Notes: generated from the letters alone by a model not told the origin. Positions 9,747 through 18,702 are shown, counted from the first letter of the stretch. The stretch: DNA of 64,000 nucleotides from Candidatus Hydrogenisulfobacillus filiaventi (GCA_902809825.1 LR778114.1:2480001-2544000); one strand, 5' to 3'. Translations and numbers: made by a program.

Positions 9747-10843
9747 GCCGGGCGGTTGCCCGTACCGGAAGCGGGTGCCGGGCCGGGGGAGCCCTGGTTG
9801 AGGGCGGTCAGCCACGCGTTGGCCAGCGCCGGCACCTCCCCGCTGGTGCCTTCCAGCCACACCCGGGTGCCATGCCAGGTAAAACCGATATAAGCCTGCC
9901 CGGTCGCCAGGGTGGCGGTGTCGGCGGGGAGGCCGGCGATGGTGATGGGGGTGGCCCCGCTGCCGGCGGGGTCGGCCGGACCGGTGGCGGCGGCGAATTC
10001 CGTGACCAGCAGGGGACGCCCATCGGGGCCGGCATAGGCCAGCATCAGCACCGGCGGGCTGCCGCCACTGGTAATGATGGTATTCAGGGTCAGCCCCGAC
10101 CCGGCTGGCGGCACCACCACCCCTTGCGTCACCCGTACAAAGCTGCCGTCCGGGGCCTGGGCCTCCACCGCCGGCTGGACCCCGGCCGGCGGGGTGAATT
10201 CGAAGGTGCCGGCCGGCAGGCCGGACCCGGCGCTAAAGCTCTCCACCCGTTCATGGAGGGTCTCCGGCGTCCGGCTCCCGGCCGGGGTCCAGGTGGCGCT
10301 CCAGGCCAAGGGCCGCCCGCTGCCGGGATCAAAGACCAGGGAGGCGATGCCTGGCCCGCCCGGGAGTGCGGCCTGGCAACGCAACGTGACGGTATGGCCG
10401 GCGAAGGCCGCCGAAAGGGGGCGGGCCCCGTTCAGGAACGGCACCAGCCCGGTGCCCACCAGCCAACGGGGATCCCCTTCGGTAGACCCCGCCGGCTCCA
10501 CCGTATAGTGGCCAGCTCCGGCGGTATAGCGCACCACCTGATGGTCATCCGCCACCAGCAGATGCGTGCGGCCGTGCGGGCCGGTCCATTGGGCTCGGAT
10601 AGCGCCGCCGCCGGCTGTATCGAGCCGTACCACCATCGTCCCCGGCTCGGGACCGCCCGTGGCCGTTTCCTCCACCACCGCCTGGGTGGCTCCCCAGCGC
10701 TGCATAATCCGGAGCAGGCGGGCTTTGACCGCGGCCGGCGACGCGGTCCGGGAGATGGTCACCGGGCGGCTGCCGCACCCGCCGGCCGCGAGCAGGCCCG
10801 CCAGCAGTACCGGCACCGCCGCCCTACCGCTCCAGCCGTGCAC
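9743..10843 (-). CDS. Lipoprotein with LolA/MucB-like carrier fold (putative)
   Basis: A 366-residue exported lipoprotein. The GTG at 10843 is preceded by GGGGGAGGCGAGAG and gives a clean signal peptide ending in the lipobox LLAAGGC, so the mature protein starts at the lipidated cysteine around residue 23. The rest is beta-rich, with features of outer-membrane lipoprotein-sorting/MucB-type proteins found in Firmicutes: an early helix (SPAAVKARLLRIMQRW), repeated beta strands with T-x-V-x-L patterns, and a PAGTFEFTPPAGVQ segment typical of DUF4367/LolA-like proteins. Such proteins often monitor envelope state or sporulation; the exact role is unknown. The longer reading from 10912 lacks a ribosome binding site. 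Confidence 0.65.
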   Translation of the reverse strand: MHGWSGRAAVPVLLAGLLAAGGCGSRPVTISRTASPAAVKARLLRIMQRWGATQAVVEETATGGPEPGTMVVRLDTAGGGAIRAQWTGPHGRTHLLVADDHQVVRYTAGAGHYTVEPAGSTEGDPRWLVGTGLVPFLNGARPLSAAFAGHTVTLRCQAALPGGPGIASLVFDPGSGRPLAWSATWTPAGSRTPETLHERVESFSAGSGLPAGTFEFTPPAGVQPAVEAQAPDGSFVRVTQGVVVPPAGSGLTLNTIITSGGSPPVLMLAYAGPDGRPLLVTEFAAATGPADPAGSGATPITIAGLPADTATLATGQAYIGFTWHGTRVWLEGTSGEVPALANAWLTALNQGSPGPAPASGTGNRPA

Positions 10844-10994
10844 CCTCTCGCCTCCCCCTCCGGATTCCGCCTGCATTCTACTACATCCCTGCCGCCCGGT
10901 CCCGAGCAGCACCTGAACCCGGGTACCGGCGCCGGCGACCGCCCTTGCCGCGCCAGCGGTCGTTGTGATAAGCTTTTACCGATATTGGACTAAC

Positions 10995-11101
10995 CTCTTA
11001 TCAAGAGCGGCGGAGGGAACGGCCCGATGAAGCCCGGCAACCGGGGCGCTTCGCCCGGCAGGTGCCAACTCCGGAAGGACAGCCGTCCTTCGAGATGAGA
11101 G
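10995..11101 (+). promoter_or_regulatory. SAM-I (S-box) riboswitch aptamer
   Basis: The conserved S-box core is plain: CTTATCAAGAG, GCGGAGGGA, GGCCCGATGAAGCCCGGCAACC, and a P1 stem formed by CTCTTATC (10995-11002) with GATGAGAG (11094-11101). It binds S-adenosylmethionine and, when bound, favours the terminator just downstream, shutting off the methionine genes that follow. A weak promoter candidate upstream is TTGCCG (10945-10950), 18 bp, TAAGCT (10969-10974). Confidence 0.95.
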
Positions 11102-11133
11102 GGTGAGAGTCGGCGTGATGGCGCAGCGAGACG

Positions 11134-11157
11134 ACCTCCCCTCGGGGGGTATTTTTT
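11134..11157 (+). terminator. SAM-riboswitch-controlled terminator
   Basis: A short hairpin (ACCTCCC/GGGGGGT, loop CTC, 11134-11150) is followed by ATTTTTT. It sits 33 nt after the aptamer, the expected expression platform of an S-box element, and about 120 nt before the first methionine gene. Confidence 0.88.
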
Positions 11158-11276
11158 GTGGCCCTGACCCGGCTCCCCCTTCGCCATCCGCCCGCCGCAG
11201 GCCGGCGCGCGGATTTGCAGCCAGGACGCCGTCCGCCGCGGGGCGGGACGGGACTTCAATCGGGGAGGCTAACTGA

Positions 11277-12272
11277 GTGAAGACCTGCGTCATCGGCTCC
11301 TATCCCAAAATTCCGGCCCAGGAGGGCCAGCCCAGCGTCCGCGCTGCCCTGCACCGGTTCGAGCGCCGGCAGATCGGGCCGCGGCAGCTGGAGGATACCT
11401 TCCGGGCGGTGACCGGCCGCACCCTGGAACTTTTCACCCGCGAGGGGTTGGACCTCATCACCGACGGGCAGATCCGGTGGAACGACCTACTGGACCCCGT
11501 CGCCCGCGACATCGATAACCTCGACGCCGCCGGCCTGGAGCGGTACTTCGACAACAACTTCTACTACCGGCAGCCCGTCATCACCGGCCGGCTGAGCTGG
11601 GCGGGGGGAACGCTGGCGGAATGGACCCGGCTGGCGTTAGACCAGGCCGAGCGCCCGCTCAAGGTGGCTCTGCCCGGCCCGTTCACCGTGCTGTTGCTAT
11701 CGCGTAACACCAGTTACGCCGACGAGCAGGACCTCCTGAACGACCTGATTGAGGTCCTGCGCCTGGAGGCGGAATCAGTGGCCGCGCTGGGCGTAGCCGA
11801 GATCCAGTGGGACGAGCCTGCCCTGGTCCAGCCGCCCCGCACCAGCAGCCTGTTGACGCCGGACACCGTCACCCGCGCCTTGACCGCCCTGTGTGCCGAT
11901 GCCGCCTACCCCCAAGGCCTGGCGCTCTACTACGGGGACAGCGAGCCCCTGTGGGACCTCCTGAGCCGCGTTCCGGTACAGCGGGTGTACCTGGATCTGG
12001 TCTCCGCCCCCCGCATGCGCGAACGCCTGAGCCGGGAAACCTTCCTAAGCCCGGACCAGGAGGTGGGACTGGGGCTGGTTGATGCCCGCTCCGCGCGCCT
12101 GGAGACGCCGGGCGACGTTGCCTGGGCCGGGCCCATCCTGACCCGCCAGGGGACCGACCGGGTCTGGATCCACCCCAACTCCGGTCTGGAGCTCCTGCCG
12201 CCGGATCGCGCGGCCGCCAAGGTGGGTCTGCTGCGTCCGCTGGCCGCCGCCCTCGGCTCCGCTGTCCGTTGA
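11277..12272 (+). CDS. Core MetE-like protein lacking zinc ligands
   Basis: A 331-residue protein of the cobalamin-independent methionine synthase (UROD/MetE-like barrel) superfamily, with the family opening GSYPKI and the DGQIRW segment. It lacks the catalytic zinc site: where the partner gene has H-x-C it has ALYYGD, and where the last cysteine should be it has HPNSGLELL. It is therefore unlikely to activate homocysteine by itself and may act as a methyl-donor-binding or structural partner of the next protein, as the N-terminal half of full-length MetE does. GTG start after GGGGAGG. First gene of the SAM-riboswitch operon; 35 bp from the next start. Confidence 0.8.
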   Translation: MKTCVIGSYPKIPAQEGQPSVRAALHRFERRQIGPRQLEDTFRAVTGRTLELFTREGLDLITDGQIRWNDLLDPVARDIDNLDAAGLERYFDNNFYYRQPVITGRLSWAGGTLAEWTRLALDQAERPLKVALPGPFTVLLLSRNTSYADEQDLLNDLIEVLRLEAESVAALGVAEIQWDEPALVQPPRTSSLLTPDTVTRALTALCADAAYPQGLALYYGDSEPLWDLLSRVPVQRVYLDLVSAPRMRERLSRETFLSPDQEVGLGLVDARSARLETPGDVAWAGPILTRQGTDRVWIHPNSGLELLPPDRAAAKVGLLRPLAAALGSAVR

Positions 12273-12307
12273 CCGACCATCCTCCCCGGGAAGAAAGTGA
12301 GGAGACC

Positions 12308-13318
12308 GTGAGCAACCAGTCACACCACCCCCTGCTCCTGACCACCACTGTGGGCAGCTTTCCCAAGCCGCCCGAGCTGCTGGCGGCGCGCGCCCGGTTC
12401 CGCCGCGGGGAGATCGATGCCGGGGCCCTGGCAGCGGCCGAACGGGCAGCCACCGAAAAGGTCATCCGCCTGCAGGAGGAGCTGGGTCTGGACATCCTGG
12501 TGCATGGCGAGATGGAGCGCGGCGACATGGTCGCCTACTTCGCCGAGCACTGGCGCGGGTTTGAGGAATCGCTGCCCGTCCGCTCCTACGGCAACCGCTA
12601 TTACCGCAAGCCGATCGTCACCGGCCGCGTGGAGCGGGGTCCCGAGGCGCTGGGGGAAAAGGCGTACCGGGAGGCCCAGGCCCTGACCGCCAAGCCGGTG
12701 AAGGGGATGCTGACCGGACCCTACACCATCATGGACTGGTCCTTCAACGTCCACTACCCCGACCGCCGCTCGCTGGTCCTGGACCTGGCCCAACTGGTGC
12801 ATGAGGAGGTTCTGGCGCTTGACCGGGCCGGGGCGGAATATATCCAGATTGACGAACCGGCCCTCTCTACCCGTCCCGACGAGGTGGACCTGGCCATCGA
12901 GGCCATGGCCATCGTCACCCAGGGGGTCAAGGCCAAGACCGTGAGCCACATCTGTTACGGCAACTATGACCGCCTGTACCCGGCGGTGCTAGATCTGCCC
13001 GTAGACCAGCTGGATCTGGAAGCGGCCAACCGCGACTATGAGCTGCTGGATGTCATCGCCCGCCACCGCAAGGATCACCCCTGGCCCAAGGGCAAGGAGC
13101 TGGCGTTGGGCGTGCTGGACGTCCACCGCCATCAGGTGGAGTCGCGGGACCAGGTGGAGGCCGGCATCCGGCGGGCACTGGAACTGGTCGGGCCCGATCA
13201 GCTGCTCGTCGACCCCGACTGCGGGCTGAAGACCCGGACCTGGGAGGAAGCCGAAGCCAAACTGCGGGTGATGATGGAGGCCGTACACGCCGTACGCCGG
13301 GAGCTGGGCGTGGAATAA
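12308..13318 (+). CDS. Core MetE methionine synthase (zinc-binding catalytic unit)
   Basis: A 336-residue MetE C-terminal-type protein, less than half the length of classical MetE (about 750). The full zinc site is present: His214 and Cys216 (SHICYG), Glu238 (DLEAAN) and Cys305 (DPDCGLKTR), with the 2- and 22-residue spacings of E. coli MetE. It should transfer a methyl group to homocysteine to make methionine; whether the donor is folate or a corrinoid protein is unclear, since core-MetE families differ in this. The GTG at 12308 has a GAGGAG site 6 nt upstream; an in-frame TTG at 12269 is less likely. Preceded by its zinc-less paralogue and followed by the methyltransferase/MTHFR fusion. Confidence 0.85.
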   Translation: MSNQSHHPLLLTTTVGSFPKPPELLAARARFRRGEIDAGALAAAERAATEKVIRLQEELGLDILVHGEMERGDMVAYFAEHWRGFEESLPVRSYGNRYYRKPIVTGRVERGPEALGEKAYREAQALTAKPVKGMLTGPYTIMDWSFNVHYPDRRSLVLDLAQLVHEEVLALDRAGAEYIQIDEPALSTRPDEVDLAIEAMAIVTQGVKAKTVSHICYGNYDRLYPAVLDLPVDQLDLEAANRDYELLDVIARHRKDHPWPKGKELALGVLDVHRHQVESRDQVEAGIRRALELVGPDQLLVDPDCGLKTRTWEEAEAKLRVMMEAVHAVRRELGVE

Positions 13319-13350
13319 GCATCCGGCGCAGGGGGCCGGGGGAGGACGTC

Positions 13351-15252
13351 ATGGAACCACAGGCGACCGAGCTGGAAGCATTGCTAGCCGATCCCCGCCG
13401 CACCCTTATCGGGGACGGGGCCCTCGGCACCTGGCTGGCGGCCGCCGGCGTGGCCCCCGAGGACCAGCCCTGGCTGGTGCTGCGGGATCCGGACCGCATC
13501 CTGGACCTGCATCTGGCCTATCTCCAGGCCGGGGCCCGGCTGCTGGAAACCGCCACCTTCCTGGCCAACCGCGTCAAGCTGGCGGCTTTGGGCCGGGAGG
13601 ACATCGACGTCTACACCGTCAACCGCAGGGCCGCCCAGCTGGCCCGGCACGCGCGGGACACGTTCGGGGAGCCTGCCTGGGTGCTAGGCTCGTTAGGCCC
13701 CCTGGGGCCTCGCGTGGTCCTGCCGGGAGAGGAGGCGGGCCCGGCCGACCTGCCCTACGAGACGGCCTATGCGGCGTACCGGGAGGCGGTTTCCGGGCTG
13801 GTGGCGGGAGGCGTGGACGGCTTTATCGTGGAGACCCTCTCCGACCTCGGCACCGCCCGCGCGGCGGTGGCCGCCATCCGTGCTGAAAGCGCCCTGCCGG
13901 TGGTGGTGACCTTTGCCTTCTCCCTGGAAGGCACCACCCTTTATGGGCTGACCCCGGAAGCCGCGGCCGAAGGGGTGCTGGACCTGCCCGGCGGCCCGCC
14001 GGCCGTGGTCGGGGCCAACTGCGGTACCGGCCCCAGCCCCTTGTTGGATGCCGTCTTGCGCATGGCCCCCATCCTGCGCGGGCACGGCATCCGCTTGGCC
14101 GCCATCCCTAACGCCGGCCAGCCCCATCTGCACGGCCAGGCCCTGGAGTACCCCGCCAGCCCGGATTACATGGCCACCCTGGTACCGGCGTTGAAGGCGG
14201 CCGGCTGCGCGGTCATCGGCGGCTGCTGCGGCACCACCCCGGCCCACATCGCCGCCATGGCTGCTGCCGACCGCCGGGAAGCGGAACCGGTCAGCGGCCG
14301 GCTGGAGCTGGCGGGCGGAGAGGAGCGGCCCGCGGACGGCGGCGGCCCCCAGCCGTCCCCGCTTGAAAGCCGCCTCCAGGCCGGCCGTTTTGTTATCAGT
14401 GTGGAGCTGGACCCGCCGCGGGGGGCCAACCCCGCCCGCCTGCTGGCCGCTGCGCGCACCCTGGCGGCGGCGGGGGTGGACGCCGTCAACGTGGCCGACT
14501 CCCCCATGGCCCGGGTGCGGATGAGCGCCATGGCCACCGGCCGACTGATACGGGAGGCGGCGGGGCTGGACATCATCCTGCATTTCACCACCCGCGACCG
14601 CAACCTGATGGGTCTGGAGAGCGACCTGCTGGGGGCTTATGCCCTGGGGATGCAGAACATCCTCTGCCTGACCGGTGACCCGCCCGCCTTGGGGGACTAC
14701 GCCGCCTCCACCGCCGTGTATGACCTCGACTCGGTCGGCCTGGTGCAGGTGTTGCAGCGGTTCAAGGCAGGCGAGGACAGTTTCGGCCATAGCATCGGGC
14801 AGCCGCTACGCTTCCTGGCCGGGGTCGGGGCCAATCCCAACCACCCCGACCTTAAGGAGGAGGCGGTCCGGGTCCGGCGCAAGCTGGAGGCCGGGGCCGA
14901 TTTCATCATGACTCAGCCCCTGTATGATGCCGGCCGCTACCTGGCCTGGCTTGACGCGGTCGGGCCTCTGCCGGTGCCGGTGCTGGTGGGGGTGATGCCG
15001 CTGGTCTCCTACCGGCAGGCGGAATACCTGCACCACGAAGTACCGGGCATCGACATCCCGGAGGCCGTGCGGGAGGCCATGCGCCAGGCCGGCCAGGACG
15101 GGGCGCGGGTGGGCATGGAATTGGCCCTCGCCTTTCTGGAGGCCCTGCCCGGCAACTTGGCCGGCATTTACCTGGTCCCTTCCTTCAATAAGGTGGAACC
15201 CCTGCTCCCCCTCATCGAAGCCGCCCGGCGGCGCTATTCCCGCGCCGGGTGA
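13351..15252 (+). CDS. Bifunctional homocysteine S-methyltransferase / methylenetetrahydrofolate reductase
   Basis: A 633-residue YitJ-type fusion. Residues about 1-315 form a zinc-dependent homocysteine S-methyltransferase barrel (GDGALGTWL at the start, zinc ligands in GANCGTGPSP and GGCCGTTP). Residues about 345-630 form a MetF-like FAD-dependent methylenetetrahydrofolate reductase (FVISVELDPPRG, ILCLTGDPPALGDY, GADFIMTQPLYD). It supplies 5-methyltetrahydrofolate and can methylate homocysteine from donors such as S-methylmethionine. As the third gene of the riboswitch operon it furnishes the methyl donor for methionine synthesis. ATG start behind GGGGGAGGACGTC; a strong terminator follows directly. 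Confidence 0.92.
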   Translation: MEPQATELEALLADPRRTLIGDGALGTWLAAAGVAPEDQPWLVLRDPDRILDLHLAYLQAGARLLETATFLANRVKLAALGREDIDVYTVNRRAAQLARHARDTFGEPAWVLGSLGPLGPRVVLPGEEAGPADLPYETAYAAYREAVSGLVAGGVDGFIVETLSDLGTARAAVAAIRAESALPVVVTFAFSLEGTTLYGLTPEAAAEGVLDLPGGPPAVVGANCGTGPSPLLDAVLRMAPILRGHGIRLAAIPNAGQPHLHGQALEYPASPDYMATLVPALKAAGCAVIGGCCGTTPAHIAAMAAADRREAEPVSGRLELAGGEERPADGGGPQPSPLESRLQAGRFVISVELDPPRGANPARLLAAARTLAAAGVDAVNVADSPMARVRMSAMATGRLIREAAGLDIILHFTTRDRNLMGLESDLLGAYALGMQNILCLTGDPPALGDYAASTAVYDLDSVGLVQVLQRFKAGEDSFGHSIGQPLRFLAGVGANPNHPDLKEEAVRVRRKLEAGADFIMTQPLYDAGRYLAWLDAVGPLPVPVLVGVMPLVSYRQAEYLHHEVPGIDIPEAVREAMRQAGQDGARVGMELALAFLEALPGNLAGIYLVPSFNKVEPLLPLIEAARRRYSRAG

Positions 15253-15254
15253 TC

Positions 15255-15289
15255 CCCGGCCCGGCCCGGGGCCGGGCCGGGATTTTTTT
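15255..15289 (+). terminator. Intrinsic terminator of the methionine operon
   Basis: A perfect 12-bp GC stem (CCCGGCCCGGCC/GGCCGGGCCGGG, 3-nt loop) is followed by ATTTTTTT. It begins 2 bp after the MTHFR fusion stop codon. Confidence 0.93.
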
Positions 15290-15396
15290 GGTAGAGTAGG
15301 ATAGGCTAAGGGGGAGTCCGGGACAGCGCCCCTCCCCGTTTGGCATAAAATCGGGAAACACGTCCGCGAATCGGAAACCGGAGTAGGGGGATCTTT

Positions 15397-15912
15397 GTGG
15401 ACCGATCCAACGAGCGCGTAGCCATCTTTGTCGACGGGGCCAACATGTTTTATGCCCAGCGCCTGCTCGGGTGGCACCTGGACTTTGCCCGCGTCATCGA
15501 GTACTTCACCCGGGGGCGGGAAATGTACAACGCGTTCTACTACACCGGGGTGCAGGTTCCCCCCGACAACAGTCAGCGCGACTTCCTGACCGCGCTGCGC
15601 CATCTCGGGTTCACCATCCGGGAGAAGTCGATCAAGGAGACGGTGGACCAGAACACCAATGCCGTCATCCGGCGCGCCAATCTTGACATTGAAATCGTCA
15701 TCGATATGTTCAACACCGCGGGCCGTTATGATATCGCCGTGCTCATGAGCGGGGACGGGGACTTCGAGCGGGCGGTGGAGCTCATCCGTTCCAAGGGCAA
15801 GGAGATCGTGGGGGTCGGCACCCGCGGGATGATTTCCGCCGAGCTGGAGAATGCCTGCGACCGCTACGTCAAGCTGGAGGACATCCGCCACGAGGTCGAA
15901 AAGATCCGCTAG
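15397..15912 (+). CDS. NYN-domain (LabA/DUF88-like) nuclease
   Basis: A 171-residue single-domain protein of the PIN-like NYN family. The acidic residues of the metal-dependent nuclease site are visible in AIFVDGANMFYAQ, NLDIEIVIDMF and MSGDGDFERAVELIRSKGK, and VGVGTRGMIS fits the family's last strand. Such proteins are thought to cut RNA, often in tRNA or rRNA processing or quality control. GTG start preceded by GGAGTAGGGGG. The transglutaminase gene appears to start inside its last 62 bp, suggesting coupled translation. Length is normal for bacterial LabA-like proteins. Confidence 0.85.
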   Translation: MDRSNERVAIFVDGANMFYAQRLLGWHLDFARVIEYFTRGREMYNAFYYTGVQVPPDNSQRDFLTALRHLGFTIREKSIKETVDQNTNAVIRRANLDIEIVIDMFNTAGRYDIAVLMSGDGDFERAVELIRSKGKEIVGVGTRGMISAELENACDRYVKLEDIRHEVEKIR

Positions 15913-17092
15913 ACACCGCCGGGTCCGGAAGCGCAGCCTGCGGCTGCCGGCCCTGGCGGCCGCCTTGGCGCTGGTCGGGGAGCTAGGGCTCCGTCCGCAT
16001 GCCGCCCCTGCGCCCGGGCGCCGGCCGGTACCGCAGCCGGTCGCGGTGCAGGACCCGTATGCCCGGGTGGCGGATCCGGCCTATTACCGGGTGACCAAGA
16101 CCGTCACCCTCACCAACACCGGGCAGGGCACCGCTTACGGGGTCGAGGCGCGGATCAAGCTGCTGCCGCCGCCTACCCCCTATGCCCGCCTGGTGCTGAC
16201 CGGCGCCTCCCGCGCCCCGCAGGCGGTGGTGCGCGACCGGGAAGGCAATGAAGTGGCCATATATCAGGCGGGCAGGCTGGGCCCTGGCCGATCCTTCACG
16301 GTCGTGCTGCACTACCAGGCCGAGAGCGCCGAGGTTTTCTACCATCTGCCGGTCGCCCTGCCGGCCTACACCACCACGGCCGCCGTGTACCGGACCTTCA
16401 CCGCTCCCGCCCTGGAGGCTGCGGCCGGGGTCAACACCGGCGCCCCGGCCATTGCCGCCCTGGACCGGGCGCTCACAGCCGGCGTGGACGACCCCGCCCG
16501 GCGGGCCTGGCTGCTGTTTCACTGGATTACCGAACACATCGCCTACAACTATCATCTGGTGCCCGCCGGGGGGGCCCTGGCCGTGCTGCGCACCCGCAGC
16601 GGCATCTGCAGCGACTTTGCCGATCTTTATACCGCCATGCTGCGCACCGATGGCATTCCCGCCCGTCTGGTCAGCGGCTACGTGACCAGCAACGGTGACG
16701 GGGAAGGCGGTTTCCATCAATGGGTGGAGTTCTATCTGCCCAGGGTAGGCTGGGTGGCCAGTGATCCCACCTGGGGAGCCTACGGGTATTTTGCGGCCCT
16801 CAACGACAACTGGCACATTCCCCTTTACGACGGGGTCGGTGCCGATGTAGCGGTTCACTGGCATTATGCGGCCGGGCCCCGGCCTTACGTGGCCATCCGC
16901 TATCATTACCACTTCGCCGCCGAGCCCCGGCCGGCCCGCACCGTGGCAACGCATCCCCTCTATACCCGCCCGCTCCCGGCCGGCGCGCGGCAGGCCCTGC
17001 CCGGGTGGCTGGCCCGACTGTGGGCGGCAGTGCAGCACTGGTGGGCCCGCCTGACCACCGCCTTGGTCCACCTCCTGGCAGGCACTTCCTAA
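15851..17092 (+). CDS. Secreted transglutaminase-like cysteine protein
   Basis: Up to 413 residues. After a basic N-terminus comes a hydrophobic export signal (LPALAAALALVGELGL), then a beta-sandwich-like region (about 60-180) and a transglutaminase-like domain with the catalytic triad visible: Cys in SGICSDFADLY, His in GGFHQWVEF and Asp in SDPTWGAYG. Proteins of this type act in the envelope as peptidases or cross-linkers. The ATG at 15851 is the only good start before the signal but lies inside the NYN gene; a CTG nearer the signal is possible. The C-terminus ends in a Trp-rich hydrophobic helix that could be a membrane tail. Confidence 0.75.
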   Translation: MPATATSSWRTSATRSKRSARHRRVRKRSLRLPALAAALALVGELGLRPHAAPAPGRRPVPQPVAVQDPYARVADPAYYRVTKTVTLTNTGQGTAYGVEARIKLLPPPTPYARLVLTGASRAPQAVVRDREGNEVAIYQAGRLGPGRSFTVVLHYQAESAEVFYHLPVALPAYTTTAAVYRTFTAPALEAAAGVNTGAPAIAALDRALTAGVDDPARRAWLLFHWITEHIAYNYHLVPAGGALAVLRTRSGICSDFADLYTAMLRTDGIPARLVSGYVTSNGDGEGGFHQWVEFYLPRVGWVASDPTWGAYGYFAALNDNWHIPLYDGVGADVAVHWHYAAGPRPYVAIRYHYHFAAEPRPARTVATHPLYTRPLPAGARQALPGWLARLWAAVQHWWARLTTALVHLLAGTS

Positions 17093-17155
17093 CATGTTTC
17101 CGGGCCCGCGGATGACGCTACTCCCGCCGGCACCTTTCAGGAAGGAGGAACCGTC

Positions 17156-17584
17156 GTGACCGCTGGCCCCTCCCGCTTGCCCTTCCGCCGTCAACCCGCC
17201 CTGTTGGTCTGGGGCTGGATTGACCACCGGCAGACCGATTGGGCGCGCCTGCTGCGTCCCTGGGCCACCGATGCCCGCTTCCGGCCCGGGAGCCTGTCCC
17301 TCCTCTATCCGCTGGCCCCGGCACGGCGGGCGGCCACAGCGGCCATCTGGTGCCGGGGACCGGTGGCGCATCGCCTGGCGGTGTACCCGTTCCTGGACCT
17401 CTACCGCCTCTTCCGGCTGCTGGGTCTGGCGCCGGTCCATGCCGCCGCCCTGACCGCAGTGCTGCGGGAAGGGGCTCCGGTCTTCGGGGTGGCCGCCGTC
17501 CCGGAGGCCCTGGGCTGGATCCTGCGTCATCAGCGGACCCTGCACCCCCTGGCCTGGATTCCCGCGGAACCGCCGCCGGCCTAG
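17156..17584 (+). CDS. Hypothetical 142-residue protein
   Basis: GTG start behind an excellent AAGGAGG site. The sequence is rich in Trp, Leu, Pro and Arg, with WGWIDHRQTDWARLLRPW near the N-terminus, and a repeated pattern of short helices (YPFLDLYRLFRLLGL, HAAALTAVLREGA). There are no clear membrane segments or catalytic motifs and I do not recognise the family. It converges with a small membrane-protein gene, the stops overlapping by 4 bp. Confidence 0.6.
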   Translation: MTAGPSRLPFRRQPALLVWGWIDHRQTDWARLLRPWATDARFRPGSLSLLYPLAPARRAATAAIWCRGPVAHRLAVYPFLDLYRLFRLLGLAPVHAAALTAVLREGAPVFGVAAVPEALGWILRHQRTLHPLAWIPAEPPPA

Positions 17585-17772
17585 AACAGGGGATGATGCA
17601 GCACCGGCCGCCGGGCCAGCAGATCTGCCGCCCAGATGATGTACACCCCGCCCAGGATGACGATGAGGCTGATGGCCTGCACGAACCCCCGCCCGTAACG
17701 GCTCGGGTACCGCCAGAGCCAGATCCCGGCCGCAATCGCGGCCAGGCCCAGGATCCATCCCGCAATCCCCAC
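17581..17772 (-). CDS. Small two-helix membrane protein
   Basis: A 63-residue protein with two predicted membrane helices (AGWILGLAAIAAGIWLW and AISLIVILGGVYIIWAADLL) joined by a short basic loop (YPSRYGRG). A GAGGAGG site lies upstream, though the spacing to the ATG is long; the GTG a few bases earlier is out of frame. It begins 24 bp after the phosphoglucose isomerase stop and is probably the last gene of that operon. Function unknown. Confidence 0.6.
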   Translation of the reverse strand: MGIAGWILGLAAIAAGIWLWRYPSRYGRGFVQAISLIVILGGVYIIWAADLLARRPVLHHPLF

Positions 17773-17796
17773 GCGTGTCCTCCTCTTTACCGGCTC

Positions 17797-18702
17797 CTAT
17801 CGCATGCCTTCCCCCGGCCGCCAGGACAGGGCCGGCCAGCCCCCGGGCCGGTCCGGAGCCACCAGGGGCGCCACCGCCTCCGGCCGCCCGAACACCGCCG
17901 CCGCCAGCCCCTCCGCCAATCCGCCCGGCATCCCCTGCGGCGGGGCCAGGTCCCGGGCGGTCAGGCGCACGGGCGGAGGGACATCCACATAATTAGGATT
18001 CGGGATCGCCCCGCCCGGTCCGAGGTAGTACCCTGCTCCCCGGTAGCGTGCCATCCCCTCGTAATCCACCCGGCAGCTGCGGGCGCGGGCGTGCAGCAGG
18101 ACGGCCGCCTCCAGCCCCGGGTTCACGGCCAGATGCGCATAGCCGGGAGGGATCCAGAGCAGGTCGCCGGTCTCGGCCGTCACCAGCAGGACTTCCGCCA
18201 GCCGCCCCTGCCCCCGCATGCGTTGCAGCAGCACCAGCACCCGGCCGTGGACCACCTCCATCAGCTCAGGGTAACCCGGATGGCGGCCGGCCCCAACGTG
18301 GTCATGGCCGGCGGTCTTGACCCATTCCTCCCCGACCAGGCCGGGGTTAAGCCAGGTCAGGTGCACCTCCACCGCTCCCGCCGCCCGTCCGACCGGGCGC
18401 AGGTCGTGGTAGAGGAAATAGAGCACCGGGGGACCGTCCGCGTCGGGATCGGCCAAAAAGGGGCGCATCTCCTCCAGGCTGCGGGCCCGGAACCCCTCCG
18501 CCCGCCAGACAGGACCGTTGAGGAACAAGGGGCCCTCGCTGGCGGTCACCGGGACTCCCAGCGGCGCCCGCAGGTCCAGCGGAATTCCCGCCCGCGCCGG
18601 CAGGACCGCTCCCGCCGGCAGCAACGGCGGCCGCCGGGGCCCGTTCCACCCCGCTGCCGGCCAGGCGGCCGGGCCTTTAGGACGAAAACGCAAGGGCCAC
18701 AT
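17797..18702 (-). CDS. Cupin-type (archaeal-type) glucose-6-phosphate isomerase
   Basis: A 301-residue protein containing the cPGI cupin domain. Metal ligands appear in TAGHDHVGAG (H-x-H), the glutamate in YPELMEVVHG, and the second cupin motif WIPPGYAHLAVNPG. The preceding strand VHLTWLNPGLVGEEW also matches cPGI proteins. It should interconvert glucose-6-phosphate and fructose-6-phosphate, with bound Fe or Mn. It is longer than the usual archaeal form (about 190 residues), with extra N- and C-terminal segments. The start at MWPLRF follows GGGAGG and overlaps the end of the dehydrogenase gene by 26 bp. Typical of thermophiles; the operon context implies sugar catabolism. Confidence 0.8.
   Translation of the reverse strand: MWPLRFRPKGPAAWPAAGWNGPRRPPLLPAGAVLPARAGIPLDLRAPLGVPVTASEGPLFLNGPVWRAEGFRARSLEEMRPFLADPDADGPPVLYFLYHDLRPVGRAAGAVEVHLTWLNPGLVGEEWVKTAGHDHVGAGRHPGYPELMEVVHGRVLVLLQRMRGQGRLAEVLLVTAETGDLLWIPPGYAHLAVNPGLEAAVLLHARARSCRVDYEGMARYRGAGYYLGPGGAIPNPNYVDVPPPVRLTARDLAPPQGMPGGLAEGLAAAVFGRPEAVAPLVAPDRPGGWPALSWRPGEGMR

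Noticed and set aside
9149-10993. 614-codon + strand open frame
   Set aside because: Overlaps the membrane protein in another frame and is antisense to the lipoprotein; Gly/Arg-rich compositional translation.
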